Below, one piece after another: positions 36,001 to 48,326 of a stretch of DNA of 64,000 bases. Origin of the DNA: Paramacrobiotus metropolitanus (Eukaryota > Tardigrada > Eutardigrada > Parachela > Macrobiotidae); assembly GCF_019649055.1 (NCBI RefSeq), contig NW_026570288.1:372001-436000 (forward strand), given 5' to 3'. The notes under the pieces are model-generated. The model made no database searches, was not told the origin of the DNA, and was given only the letters and a program-made list of their open reading frames with translations. The position numbers and the translations under genes are program-made. The stretch's first letter is position 1. Each line of letters starts with the position of its first letter.

Positions 36001-38063
36001 CGCTCCGTGTTCTCAATGCGCTCGCCCTGGTGTACCCAGCTGTCCTTCATCACGCCCGGCTGGACATTCCCGATCAGACTCCAGAATCGCGAGACGAACT
36101 GCAATCAATAAAAAAATAAGAAAAAAACAAAAAAGAGATATTTCGTAAAAAAATAAATAAATAACGAGATATTTCGTACAATCCGGTTAATGCCTCAGTG
36201 CTGCTTTGGAAACAGATTCCTGGCAAAGTGCAATAACTATTCATTTTAATAACAAAAAGCTCATAATCAAAATCGCCTACTAGTGCTTCATAAGCAAAAC
36301 TCATCTCCCAGAAATCATAAGGTAACAAACAATTATTTTTATTCATCATTGCTCATTGATATTCATACATCATAATTCATAATAACCAAATTTCCAAGTT
36401 TTATTATGCTGGACCATTTCGTCAAGTGATTGTCAATTAATAGATAACGCCCGCATAAACTGATTCAATGAGCGCAACCGTTAACAGCCTATACTACACA
36501 AACTAAGCACATTCACGATGAAATCTCGCAGTGCTGATATTTCTCTCGATGTTTATAGATCTGAAGAATAGATTCAATTTTGTAGATTTTTAAAGCCCAA
36601 CCATTACATACAGTACTATCATTATTGCCAGTTTATTGATTTACATGCAATTAAATTTTATTTACTTTATTTGTTGCCATTTTATTTGTTTACATCACTG
36701 TAAATAAGAGGTTCCAGTCAACATTGACTTACATTCGCGTTAATCTCCGTCTCCGCACACGCCAACTCCTCCTCATCCTCGACAACATGGCTCTTGCGGT
36801 TCTTCTTGACCCGGCGGGGCGCCACCGCCACCACTTCCGGTACCTCCTCGGTGGGCGCGCGCTTCTCCTGCGGATTCTCCTCGGCGGCCTCCTCCTCTTC
36901 CTCCTCCACCACCTCCGCGTCGCCCTCCCCCGCCTCCTTGGCCTTCAGCCGCTTCCCCTTGGCCAGCCGCTCCAGATCGTCGGTCAGATCGGTGGCGTAG
37001 AGCCGCGTGTTGTCCACCCGCATCCCGAAGATCTTCCCGCAGGTCTCCAGACGGTTGGCGAACATCTTGATCTCGTCCGTCGTGCCCCGGCTGGTCTCGG
37101 GCGTCGGGGGCACGTTGGAGCGCTGCAGGAGCTCGTAGGTGCAGGCGATCATCTTGATGTCGAAGGCGTTGCGGGTGGTGATTTTCTGCAAAGAGAATTT
37201 GCATACAAAATCGTCTGATTAATTTGGTAAAAGTAAAATAAAAAGAACAATTAAACACAGCAACATGGGTCAGATCCCTGTTACGACGCAGTGATTACCA
37301 TACAGCGCTACAGGCATATCATCGCACCAGCCGAGTTTATCTACGTTTTTGTGGTCGTTCTTATCAAGAGATGGAATTTTATCAAAGTTCGATCTGAAAC
37401 CCTTGCCAGAAATTCATGAATCAATTTTATACCATAGGAGCATGTGCTGGAGTTGCAGAATGCACATGAACATGCGAAACTCACCCGTTTATTGGACATT
37501 TCCACGACATCTTCTGAGTAATGCTCCAGCTCGTCCGTGTCGAGATCTTCCAGTCGCGCTTGACGACGTCTGCAGGAAAAACTCTACTGCATCACTGATC
37601 AGCGTTTTACCCCACATTTTCACAGAAACTCTCAAAAAGATATATAAAGGGATTCTTTTTGCTTGTAGAGTGAAGTTCTTGCGCTCACATGCAGCTGAGA
37701 AGCGCTGCATCGAAAGCTTGGGGAAACTAGTAACTTCTTAGCTTCTACTCTGAATGCACACCTCAACATACACGCTTTACCACTGTTGCACGTAAACTAA
37801 ATTAATTCGTTCAAAATGTAAACGACCGAAGACTGCTGCAATTTTTAAGCTGCGTTTTTCGTTAAGAAACGCGTTCGTCACCTGCCATTCTTGGCCACGG
37901 TGGAGATCACAGTGGAACTGACATCCAGATTGGTCCCCAACGCGAAGCCCGGAGTATTTGGTACGGCGTTGGAAGACGCAGGAACGGAAGCGTTAGAATT
38001 CTCAGGAAGAGGGTTAGGGGTCTGGGGGGCCGCTGCTCGCGGAGGCTGCATCCTCCGCGACAT
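27072..38063 (-). CDS. NCAPH: Condensin complex subunit 2 (CAP-H / barren kleisin), 13 exons
   Basis: Minus-strand exons: 37882-38063, 37485-37569, 36733-37185, 35837-36098, 35609-35718, 34659-34848, 34384-34582, 33924-34066, 32263-32597, 31973-32164, 30937-31386, 28441-28701, 27072-27479; all twelve junctions agree in phase (about 1,089 residues). The start is MSRRMQPP at 38063. Near the N-terminus KITTRNAFDIKMIACTYELL is the CAP-H helix that binds SMC2. The middle is long and acidic. Near the C-terminus, GKMKLAVQKTYMMLI and SVVFSCLLHLAYEKKLYLI followed by EDLTDV match the winged-helix end that binds SMC4. Kleisin CAP-H closes the SMC2-SMC4 ring for mitotic chromosome compaction. The intron after 31973 uses a GC donor (GAG|GCAAGG). 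The last exon's tail shows an apparent frameshift; the adjacent frame stops at 27139. Introns carry a MULE-like relic and a foldback element. Confidence 0.88.
29220..30728 (-). mobile_element. Degraded MULE-like transposon in condensin intron
   Basis: Clusters of a near-palindromic unit built on CTATGCGCCAGGAAATT lie at about 29222-29285 and 30632-30726 in inverted order, bracketing 1.4 kb. On the minus strand broken frames read WALHLRKHLRLLENSTTNRS, then ERFFAVVKAEMRG and MHPRECIDVVMAALG, resembling the C-terminal part of MULE/SWIM-type transposases. Many stops interrupt it. It lies within the 28702-30936 intron of the condensin gene. Confidence 0.5.
33070..33749. mobile_element. TTAA-flanked foldback element, copy 2
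   Basis: 680 bp, both halves inverted copies of each other. The ends are GGGATTTGGCCCGGTACATA, with TTAA at 33066-33069 and 33750-33753. It shares its internal sequence with the copy at 24580-25244, for instance the CATAATGAGACTTTTGGTAC segment. It is inserted in the 32598-33923 intron of the condensin gene. Confidence 0.85.
35262..35390. repeat. AACTA/ATTAAACTA tandem repeat
   Basis: Irregular tandem of AAACTAAACT and GGAACTAATT words inside the condensin intron 34849-35608. Simple sequence. Confidence 0.7.
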
Positions 38064-40433
38064 CGTGATCCCGGAGATGAGAGTGATCACGAAGCAGGCA
38101 CTTCACGAAGCTCGACAATCTCAACTCAGCTTTGGTATGTCAACGATCATTCTCTGATTCTCATGAAACATCTCACATCGCGCTCCCAACCGCGACCCGC
38201 ACCGCAGCAGCAATACAAACTACAAAACAAATGTATGGGCGATAAATTAGGGATCTCATCCAGATGGTGAGCGTTAAGTCGCTGCAATGATCAATGATCA
38301 CAGGTCGGGCTGGGAGCAATGAAGGATTATAAATTATTGATATTCACTATTCACAGATCGGGGCTACGAGATAAACGAGTTCTGACACGCAAAATAGCAA
38401 GGCACCATTCAGGCATTCAACGAATGCTTCATAGAACTCTGCCGTTTGAGTCCTTAGATAACTGAACGCAAAATAAAAATCCCGAAGAACCTCTGTTAAC
38501 TGTGTTAACAAATTAAATTGTTTAAATAATTTAATTTTTAAAAAAATCGTTTTCTGGTTTTGCGCTCCAGGTTTGAAAATGACAGCGAATGCAACAAGGC
38601 TGAACAAGCCAACAACGGCGAAGCACGAATCCAACCTGCTTGCTTCCGATTCCAATTCCATGGCAAATGGCAGTGACGATCAGTACACACTACACAGATC
38701 GCGACTGATAAATCAGAATTTTTGTTCCTTATCAATAATGACTCCAGTTTGTTTATGACAACAACTGTGTGCTTCTCATTATCTTTTATTATGCACATTA
38801 GATGATTTACAACTTTACAGGACTCATACGGCCCGTAAAATTGTGGCTGTATTACTACTTCCGGTATCTATAGCACTGTACTCCACTTAGTCCACTTCCA
38901 TTGGAAGGGAGCTTCTAGATTTTCCGCCGGGAATTGCGCAAGCTATACCGTATGTTACAACTTACCCGCGTATAAAGTAAACCTCAACAATCATAATTAC
39001 TATGCTACTGCATTTTAAATTTACTCCGCTTTACTAATGTTTTCTTCGTACTCTGATAAGATTTTCTTGAAACAGATTTTCGCATATTTGTGGACCATCT
39101 TTTGGCTGTATAATTTATGGAACTCGAAGCTTGGTACTCGCATACCTATCATGAGTACTTATGCACAATATGTACGTACATTTATACGGTATCAAAAAAT
39201 AATTCCTCTATTTATTTATTCTGTACTGTTATACAATGTGTCACTGCACAAGTAGCTTGAAGTAAGTAATATACTCGTAGATATCTTTACTTCTCGTGAC
39301 GAAACTCGTCTAATCCGCCCGCTGCCTTAATTAGTTGGTACAATTAAGTAAGTAGTACAAGTAAACTTTAAATCTGCTGAACGGCAATGATGTCAAGGAT
39401 TGTTTTTCTTGTTACTTGTGTAATACGCGATGTATTTCAATAAAAACATAAGTAAGTAGAGGGAGATGCATAAGCTTACGATAAAATTAATAGCATACTT
39501 CTACAGCTAATCATAAGCACTCTATAGCTTGTATTATACAAGTTGCTAATCGTAACAAATGAGGTATCGAATATCTGGCTTTGATCAATCGTATTAAACG
39601 TCTGTTTATTGTACTACATGCAGCCCGCGCGCTTTGATGCCGAATAGTCTATACATCGTACATTCTTTTGATGATAAAACCGGAAGCGGCTATTGAGTCA
39701 GAAAGTAAATGAATAGGAAGAGCTACCAGTTTTTCTTAATTGACGTCACTGGGCGCGTTATAGACATGTACGAGTGTTCCAGAATAACTTTAGTTCCGGG
39801 TGGATTATGTAGCGCGCATGCTTCACAGGTTAAGTGTTCGTGAATTCAAAACTTTTTATAAAAACCATACGTACAAACCTGACACCTCCTTAATAATTCG
39901 TTCAAGCAATATTAATTTCATTACTTATTCGATAGTACGATCGAGCACATAAACAGATCGATACTCGAACAAGTAAGTATTTTAAGGACCATAATAATTA
40001 TTATGTGCATGCTTGCAAGTTGTACGTACTGTACTTTATTCCCGGTTAATTGACGTAGCACAGTATTGTAAAGTTTTGACAGCTTGCAATCTTGCAATAT
40101 GAACGTGTACGAACACTAAACCGTCTATAAAAATGATCACATAATATTATTATATTAAATTCTAAAAATGTAAAGCAGGAGTATTGTACTTGTATAGCAG
40201 TGACACTGTACAGTGTACAAGTACAATACAGTATTGCACAATGTAAACCGTACGGCGGTTTGATTGACGTCCGCTATCGATTCGGCGGCGTAATCGCAAA
40301 CAGCTTTTCCACACAAATTCACGCACTGACTCATATTTCCATCGCATGTGCTTTACAGCATCAGCACTTTCTCATTCATACTTCTGTACCTCTTGTTTAC
40401 TTAGGTATTTCATTGCTTTCCATAAACCAGTAA
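38064..40433. other. Intergenic region between condensin and GPCR genes
   Basis: Divergent arrangement: the condensin gene reads leftward and the receptor gene rightward, so both promoters should lie here. The first 200 bp upstream of the condensin ATG are GC-richer. The remainder is AT-rich with many GTAC words. No supported gene. Confidence 0.4.
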
Positions 40434-41561
40434 GTGAAGCATTCTGCTTTTAAACCTGAATCTTCATGTCACACCAACACAGCTTCCACGATCTTTCCAC
40501 GAACGAAGATGACCGTCCTGGAAATCCTTCCCCTCTGCCCGACCTGCGCTCTCAACTACACCACCACCGAGGCTGTTCTCTCCGCAGGTGCACTGCTCAT
40601 CGCGGCTGCAACAACAGTCACCAATGTCGCCATCATCTTAGCCATCATCTTCTACCCGACCTTAGCGCACAGCCGCAATTTCTTGATTCTCTCACTGAGC
40701 ATGGCCAACTTCCTTATCGGGGCGCTGGTTATCCCGGCCATCGCGGTATGGGCGCTGTATTCCGAGTGCTGGTCCTGGGGACATACAAAATGCATCTTAT
40801 TCGTCGCTGTCATCGACTACCTTCTCTCCTCAGTGATCGCGCATATGGCAGCGCAGAGTGTGGAACGCTATCTCCACGTCTGTCGGCCCGAAGTCTACAA
40901 GCTCCACCGAAAAACCATTTTATTAACGCTTTTCTTATACTGCTGGATTGTGCCGTTAATCTCCAATAATTTCCGTCGCCTAACGAGCGAAATATTCTGG
41001 CACAGTCATGAAGGTACTCAACAGAACGCCACCCAAGCTTGTGCGATCTTCCACCAAGGACATTGTGCCTGTGTGGTGGATTGTTACACCACGTTCGAGA
41101 TTATCTACCAAGTGCTGCTACAGTTTTTGCTCCCGGTTATCATGACGATCTTCTGCTGGGTCCAGTTACGCCGAACGTGGTATAAACGCTTTCGGTATGC
41201 GCGCGATGCTGGAGAACGCTTGGGTTTGCATTTTATCTTGTTGCTGGGTTTCCTCTTGTGCTATGGACCGGTGATCATCAAGAAGGTGTGTAACATGTTC
41301 GGTCTACTGGATCTGAACGATGCTGTGCGGAATAGTGCGTGGATGCAGGAGCTGATTGAGAAGAAGCAGACCGGATTTGAGGAGTACTTCCATTCACCTT
41401 ATAATACCATGCAGCGGATTATTTACTTTATGGCGTATGCGTATGGGTTGGTGGCGCCGATGCTGTTAGTGTGCTGTAGCCAGCAATTCGCGGTCGGGTT
41501 TCGGAGTGTGTTCAATGCACAGTGGACCAAACTGTGCGGATGCGAAAGGAGGAAATGTTAA
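40434..41561 (+). CDS. Orphan class-A-like GPCR, intronless
   Basis: One open frame of 375 residues. The ATG at 40509 (MTVLEILPLC) is the more likely start, since TM1 begins about 25 residues later; the ATG at 40434 only adds a polar tail. Seven hydrophobic helices are visible: TM1 AGALLIAAATTVTNVAIIL, TM2 NFLILSLSMANFLIGAL, TM3 with SVERYLHVCRP (ERY in place of DRY), TM5 YQVLLQFLLPVIMTIFCW, TM6 LHFILLLGFLLCYGPV and TM7 AYGLVAPMLLVCC lacking NPxxY. Extracellular Cys pairs are available (CILF at TM3 and a cysteine-rich loop 2). Probably a plasma-membrane receptor; ligand unknown. It is not close to the NRxWA receptors elsewhere in the window. Confidence 0.85.
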   Translation: MKHSAFKPESSCHTNTASTIFPRTKMTVLEILPLCPTCALNYTTTEAVLSAGALLIAAATTVTNVAIILAIIFYPTLAHSRNFLILSLSMANFLIGALVIPAIAVWALYSECWSWGHTKCILFVAVIDYLLSSVIAHMAAQSVERYLHVCRPEVYKLHRKTILLTLFLYCWIVPLISNNFRRLTSEIFWHSHEGTQQNATQACAIFHQGHCACVVDCYTTFEIIYQVLLQFLLPVIMTIFCWVQLRRTWYKRFRYARDAGERLGLHFILLLGFLLCYGPVIIKKVCNMFGLLDLNDAVRNSAWMQELIEKKQTGFEEYFHSPYNTMQRIIYFMAYAYGLVAPMLLVCCSQQFAVGFRSVFNAQWTKLCGCERRKC

Positions 41562-42835
41562 TTTGCAGTAATGGCTTACTGATTTTGGATGCTGGTCACC
41601 CGAATTTACAGTAGCAGTTTCCAGTGAAATTCCGTCCGGGACGAATTTTTATGCTACTTACTCTGCGTGTATGGAACTTGTAATTTGCTTTAAACTGCAA
41701 CAGCCGCGAAGTGAGCGAGCGCTGCAATGACTGGCTCACCTTGGCGCCCATTAGCGGATACATAAAAGGTTACATCGGGTGGCGATCGGGATGCTGACGA
41801 CCTGCAAACAGAATGTGCCGGTGTCGGGCCTTTAATTTGTTGATAATGCATCGATCGGGGAGTGCCGTGATAGTTGCGTAGCTCAGCGCGAGCCGTACGT
41901 TCATGTTATTATAGAGATAAAAATTATTATGAAGTTGTATCTTAAGCTTGTGATAATGCCGATTCTGCTTCTTTTCTGCTGTCTATGGAAGGACATACTG
42001 TATTATTTTTGTAAAATATACAGTACATAGTTATATCGCATTTTTATATGTAGTACATTCTAGTGGTCTTTTGGTTCTTTAAAGTTGTAGAAGGTTATTG
42101 AGCTTTACAAAATTAATAAAATTAGGACTCCTCTTACAAAATATAAATTATCGCTCTCAATGTATATAACAATGCATTTTGTCATGTATTACAATCACTG
42201 CCGCCGACAGTGATTGTAATACTTGACACAACTGCCAAATATTGTTTTGCGTAATTATTAGGGACGCGTACAGCTAGATCTACACGTACAGTACACACCG
42301 TAGATACAGATAGCTGATAGATGATAGATCTATATAAATTACATACATCTATATAATTATATACAACACAAACATATTCTGTGTATTAATGTAAAGCGTC
42401 AATTATGCGCTATCATCATTTTGCACGTACTGTGATCCGCATTCCTTGTTAATACAATCATATTAACAGTGAATCCCATATTAGGATTTAGGATACAAAA
42501 ACTGCGCGTATAGAAATCATTTCTTACGTTGTGCGTACTATAAATTATATCTATATTATAAAAATGGCTCTTGTATACGGAAATTTCCGAAAATGGTCTT
42601 AAAAGGAATCTTTTAAATTTTATTTTATTTATTAATCACATACACTTTCACTCATTGTTGGTGGCCTTCCATGATTATTTTGCTTTAAATACAAGTATAT
42701 AATAATCAAGCCCATTTACGGTAGTTCGAACTTCGAAGTACTGCCAATTTAATTAATGCTTAAGTGCTATTACATTTACCCCATGTGCAGCATAAACATT
42801 CACGAAAATATTTAAATTTTCGACGCTTATAGCTG
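41562..42835. other. Intergenic, no gene seen
   Basis: AT-rich. A short inverted pair of CAGTGATTGTAATAC-like sequence lies near 42180-42225. Nothing else supported. Confidence 0.4.
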
Positions 42836-44240
42836 TTATATAGATATATGTTTGATCGATTTAATTTCCACTAACAGGATTAAATATTCTAGAAAAAGGA
42901 AAAGTATGAAGTCGGAACTTCTGCGCACCGATTTGGATTGATCTACGGTCAATTGCTTAAAGCCTAGCGAGGCTGCTGCATGTACACTGCGCCAACCTTC
43001 TGTACTTTGCGGTTGCACGTGATTCATTAAGAGAAGGTGCCGTATAAATAATTTGATTTGCTATACAGTAGGGCAGTGCATTTGAGTGTGTGCGACTTCC
43101 GCGTGTTGAATCCATATTTTGTTGATTGCTTCTCTTCTGAATCGGGATCACGGATGTTTGGTCTAATCCCGGTTTTTTTCTTATATCGATTCTCATATCC
43201 CGGAATCGTCTAAAAAGTGCCGCAAAAAGCCGGCGTTTGAAATTTTAACATCGTGTTACATGCTTCCGCAAACGAAGTTCATGTAACGGATAAAATTACC
43301 GTCAGGAAATTGACATGAACTCTTCAAGTATCCCGTGCTTTGAACTGTGCTCCTGCTTACAGCTTTACGCGTGTCAAATTATAGCCTCTTCTCTAAAGTC
43401 GCTTTACACGTCTGGAGTAAGTACTTGTACTGTGTATATATTTTACACTTTTTGTACAGATTCGTTGCTCGGACAGGCTGTTTGTTGGCTGGCTGCTGTT
43501 GTGCTTGTTTATACTTTATCGCATACCGCTAATTTGTCCTTGCCGAGTTTATCCCGTATAGATGCGAAGTCTTAAAATTTCTGCATTATCCTCGTAAAAC
43601 TTTTCGGTTAAATCAGGCCGGTGTTTGCCAACTGGTGGGACTGCAGCGCCGGCTGTGAACAACGTGGAATAAGATGAAAATCAATCACATTACAATTACA
43701 TAGTATTCAGAATTATTACCGCGATTACAGAAAACGAACACCACATTAATTTTGCCAAAATAAAATGTTTTTTGTCAGATGCAAAGGTGGACTTGCGATC
43801 ATATTAATTTTTGCAAACTTTGAATTTTATACGTTCCCACTAAAGTTAATCCGCAATGCCCCATGGAGCACCATAGACCACTTCTAGCACACACATACAC
43901 ACCTTTGTGAAAGGTTAAAAGCATTGTTTTACCTTTTTTATAATACTGACTCAGATTCCATGCAGATTCCGTAATCCATAGATGAAATTGTATTTAACAA
44001 AAGTTTATGCGACGTGTGCTCGTATTTGACACACATCTGCATATTCGATTCATTAGCGGCGACCTTAGTAGTTACTAAACACACAACTCGAAAAAATTTG
44101 CTACATGCGTTGTTCTTCTGACCTTTAGTACTAGTATATACACCCATGCAATCACTGTGGGCTAATCGTAGGATAGAGCTATCGTCAAACTATCAAACGA
44201 TGCACCATTTAATGGAGGTGACCCGGTACATGGTACCAAA
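42836..44240. repeat. Segmental duplication, copy 1
   Basis: Shares long diverged similarity in direct orientation with 45530-46870. Examples are TTTGATCGATT..CCACTAACAGG and GGATTGATCTACGGTCAATT early, and TGGAATA.GATGAAAAT late. The copy ends beside a decayed foldback-element tip (GACCCGGTACATGGTACC at about 44220). No convincing gene inside. Confidence 0.7.
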
Positions 44241-44613
44241 TTCGTAGGCTGCTAGCTCTAGGTATTGTAGGAGTCTCATACTCATAATTGCCCTCATACC
44301 GATAAAATTAATAATTATACCCATACTAATCGTCATATCACCATAATCATACTTCCGCTTACATTGTTATATACTCATATTCAAGTAGTCATACCTTTTG
44401 CTACGCTCAAAAACTTGCGCTTTTATACCCAGACTAGCGCACTCAAAGATAAAATGTTTTGCTGTAGGCCGATCGGCTTACAGCAAATCCTCGCACCGCA
44501 CCGTCAACATCAGAGATGGCGCCAACTGCGTTACTCCCAGTCCCATGCATCAGATTGTAGCCAATGATACAAAGTTGTAAACCATTCGATTTCCGCTTTT
44601 TATCTCCGGAGAA

Positions 44614-44878
44614 GATGCAAAGCGAACGCGGTTTTTCAAGTACTGGTGAGTCGCTAAATATAAGGAGACAGTCTTCCTGTGTTGAAGAAGAGCTGATTCC
44701 TTATTTTAAAGGCCTGCAATCAACGTCTACTCGAGTAGCGGTTGTTCAGTACGATAATGTTTTGTTTTCCATTTCCGAATTCGAGTTACAAGGCAGGATT
44801 TATTCTGACATTTGCCGGTTATTTCCTGGCACCATTGATAACATACTCATTAGTGAATTCATATTTGAATTTTGTGCA
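44614..44878 (+). other. Possible exon of an unknown gene
   Basis: Starts ATG (MQSERGFSSTGESLNIRR) and continues through VAVVQYDNVLFSISEFEL to TTTTGTGCAG|GTATTA, a donor-like end. The composition is more coding-like than the flanks, but no partner exon or family was found. Confidence 0.25.
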
Positions 44879-45529
44879 GGTATTAATATTGTAGAAGTGC
44901 ATCGGATTGTTATTCTGTATGGCTTGTAAGAGTTTTTTGTGCACGATTATGGGACCGTCTCGTAATCAGACTGTAGAATATTGCAGTACGTTATTCAAGT
45001 TAACTACTTTTTTGATCCGAAGCTACAGCAGTCGTAGGCTTATAATGCTATAGTAAAGATGCTGTGATAATACTGTTGCAACGGAGAAGAATTTAGGAGG
45101 GTTACTGGTTCAAGGAATATGTACTGTGCTGAAATTAAAAGGTACAGTATTAAATTATAGCAATGACACTACTATTGTAATTCCAGTAAACACGACACCA
45201 TTTAATACCCAGTTCTTTGGATAATAAATAAGCAACGCTACTGCAGAGTCAGCATTTAAAACACTTGAATTTTTGTGTGGGTAGTGGTACCGCTGGAGAA
45301 TCAAGAAAGTGCACCAGATTCCATGTCGGATCCGATCTTATGTATGTACTTAATTTTCAGGGTTCTTTCGCCGGTGCTATTCAGTAAGACCAAAGCCTCG
45401 GTGATGCCGATTTCTTTCAGGCTCTGCAAAGTGCTTGTATAGAAGTACAGTAAATGATATTGCATTAACTTACATATGCGTATGCGCAGTATAAACATTT
45501 ACGAAAAAATGTAAATTTTGATGCTTATA

Positions 45530-46870
45530 CTTATTACATAGATATCCATATGTTTGATCGATTAATTTCCACTAACAGGATTAAATATCTTACAAAAAAA
45601 TTGAAAAGTACGGGGTTGGAACTTCTGCGTACCAGTTTGGATTGATCTACGGTCAATTGCTTAAAGCGATGTTGCTGCATGTACAGAGTCTGTATACTGC
45701 GCCAACCTTGTGTAGTTTGCATGTGCTGGTGATTCGTTAAGAAGGTGCCGAACAAATGAAGTTAATTTGTTGTACAGTAGGGCGGGTCAGTTGACTGAGT
45801 GCGACTTTCGCGTGTTGAATCCATATTTTGTTGATTGCTCCTGAATCGGGACACGGATGTTTGGTTAGATCCCGATTTTTTCTTATATCGACTCTCATAA
45901 ATCCCGGAACTGTCTAAAAAGTGTGGCAAAGGCCGGCATTTAATTTCAACATCGCTGTTTTATGCTTCCGTAAATAAAGTTTGTATGACGGGTGAAATTA
46001 GCGCCGGGAAACTGACATGACTCTTCAAGCATCCCGTGCTTTGAACGATCCTCCTGCTTACAACTTTACGCGTGTCAAATTGTCACCTTTTCCCCGACGT
46101 TACTTTACACGTCTAGAGTAAGTACTAGTTATTATACAGTAGTACTTGTATCGTACATACATATGTGTACAGATCCATGCGTTGCTTCGCTTAGGCTGTC
46201 TTGGCGTAGACAGCGGCGGTGTAGTCGTAATAAGGTTAAAAAATTAAAAAATGTGGAATAGAATGAAAATTAATTGCATTAATATTACATAGTGCCAAGG
46301 TTTATTACTGCAGTACTTCGTACAAAACGTACACCACATTATTGTCAAAACAACATTCTTCTTTTTCGTCAAATAAAGGTTCTGTTGCCACCATCAAATT
46401 AAACTTTGAATCTTATACTATCCCAGTAAAGTAATTCCGCCATGTCCCGTGGAGCACCGAAGACCATTTCTAGCGTACACACCTTGTGAGTGTAAGGAAC
46501 GTTGTTGGTTGGTTGTCTAAAACATTGTTTCACCTTCTGTATTTTATAATACTGACCCAGATTCCATGCAGATTCCGTAGATGAAATTGCACTTAACAAA
46601 TACAAATGTAAATACAAATGTAAATACAAATGTAAATGTAATGCATCGTGTACTCGTAATCGACATGCACATATACATTTTCATTGGCGGCGAACTTAGT
46701 TGTTGAACACAGTACCCGACAAAATTTGGTGCATGCGTTGTTCTTCTTGACCTCTAATACAAACATGTATAATGGGGACAATCGTCGCTATCGAATGGGG
46801 ACAATCGTCGGAATCGGAAGCTATCGTATCCGAACTTCTTTAAGGACCCGGTACATGGCATTAAATTTGT
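45530..46870. repeat. Segmental duplication, copy 2
   Basis: Diverged direct copy of 42836-44240, offset by about 2.6-2.7 kb, with many small indels. It also runs up to a foldback-element tip near 46850. Confidence 0.7.
46600..46641. repeat. 12-bp minisatellite (AAATACAAATGT)
   Basis: About three and a half tandem units, inside duplication copy 2. Confidence 0.8.
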
Positions 46871-47060
46871 GACCATATGCACGAAAACGTTCACCTTCGA
46901 GCATTCATCACAAATACACTGCTTGCAATTGGCTATAGTTTTGCTGCGTTCTGTAACCAGAAGATTTGTATACACTGGCGTGATAAAATGTTTACGCGCA
47001 ACATCCGGTTAGCTAATTGTTGCTGCAGAAAATTCCAAATAGTTTAAAATTTTAATGGAT
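46845..47060. mobile_element. Decayed half of a foldback element
   Basis: Begins TTAAGGACCCGGTACATGG and follows one arm of the TTAA foldback family (CATCCGGTT, AGAAAATTCCAAA, TTCAGAT) with many changes. The second arm is missing. Confidence 0.55.
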
Positions 47061-47746
47061 TCAGATATGCGAGTCTTGACTGATCTCGGGAAGCCGCAGC
47101 ATATTTCACAGCAGACAAAAAAAGAAACGCGAGACGTGTATTTTATACAGTGTTTTGGAAAATGGTGATAGTGGTACTGAAATTCAGTGTGGAAATGCCG
47201 CTAGTAGGGTACTTTATGCGCTGTTGAATGTCAGAGCGAATTAGAAGAGTTGTTAATTACGAAATTTAAAAATTTTGTTGTTTTTTCATTTTCATTTATT
47301 GTTTTCTCATTATCTGTAAGCTCATCTGTACGACTGTACCATAAGCAGTTTACATAGCTTCCCCGATGCTGCAAAATTTTGTCGTTAGGTACGAAAGGAG
47401 TACGATATTATAGTATGTGCTATTTATTAATGGCATTCTGTACTCCTGGTTTTACAATGATAACGGTTTTCCAATACTAACATAATTATTCACTATATAG
47501 CTTTTGAAACAGCTTTAAATTGATTCTGTAATCTTAATTCTTTTGGATGAGAATTTCTGTACGACTTAACAATATAGGTTTCCTAAACGGCAGGAAAACG
47601 TACTTGGAATACAAAGGAAACGGGATTAAGCGGCAATAGATTCTTCATGCGCGAGACAGCAAAAGTAAAGTACTCGTAAACACAAAAACCAAAATCATCT
47701 TTAATCTCAGCATTGTGCAAAATCATAAATCTTTGTCATTTCAGTA
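47061..47746. other. Intergenic, no gene seen
   Basis: AT-rich sequence downstream of the Gln/Gly-rich gene, presumably including its 3' untranslated region near 47700-47746. Confidence 0.4.
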
Positions 47747-48209
47747 CTAAAATCTGACCAAAAGGTAGACGGGTGGTTTACCAGCTTTTTGGCCAGGCTG
47801 TTGGGATGGCTGCCCGCCTCCTTGTTGGCCGCTTTGACCAGACTGCGATGCCCCTTGATTACCTTGAGAGCCTCCTTGTTGACCGTATTGCTGGGTTTCT
47901 TGGGATTGTCCACCTTGCGGATCTTGTTGCTGTCCGCCTTGTTGTTGACCACCTTGACTACTCTGCTGATTGCCTGGCTTATCACCTTGCCGGCTATTCT
48001 GCTGGCCGCTTGGTTGTTGTCCCGCTCCTTGTGGTTTGCCACCTTGCTGTCTAATTTGTTGTGAACTTGGTTGACCTCCTTGGGGACGGGCGTGCAACAC
48101 TGCGACCACTCTAAAATACAATAATTATATAGGAGAAAAACATATATTCGACACCATGAAGTGAGCAATTTTTACCTGCCAGGACGAGGAAAATCAGTGC
48201 AGCATTCAT
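47747..48209 (-). CDS. Secreted Gln/Gly-rich low-complexity protein
   Basis: Exon 1 (48176-48209) and exon 2 (47747-48108) are joined across a 67-nt intron (GCAG|GTAAAA ... TTTTAGAG|TGG), giving 131 residues. With this acceptor the start reads MNAALIFLVLAVVAVLHA, a clear signal peptide with cleavage at HA|RP. The rest is Gln, Gly and Ser repeats such as QGGQQQGGQQQ and SGQSGQQGGGQPSQQPGQ, ending KPPVYLLVRF. It is probably an exported structural, mucous or cuticular protein; no family recognised. An acceptor two bases upstream (TTTTAG|AG) would read exon 2 in another open frame rich in Lys and Asn. A TATA box lies upstream. Confidence 0.75.
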
Positions 48210-48318
48210 TGTTGCGAGCGTATGCGAATTGCGAGAGACTTTGAATGTTTGGGTAGTCGGCGCGGCTTTGGATAGACAAACCAAGGAATGCAATGAGGCC
48301 TCGTCATAATAACCGCCG

Positions 48319-48326
48319 CTTATATA
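48319..48326 (-). promoter_or_regulatory. TATA box of the Gln/Gly-rich gene
   Basis: The minus strand reads TATATAAG, about 110 bp above the ATG at 48209. That leaves room for a transcription start near 48290 and an 80-nt leader. Confidence 0.6.

Noticed and set aside
36724-37218. Plus-strand 164-codon frame rich in Leu
   Set aside because: It is antisense to condensin exon 3, whose frame carries the recognisable N-terminal CAP-H motif and fits the splice phases.
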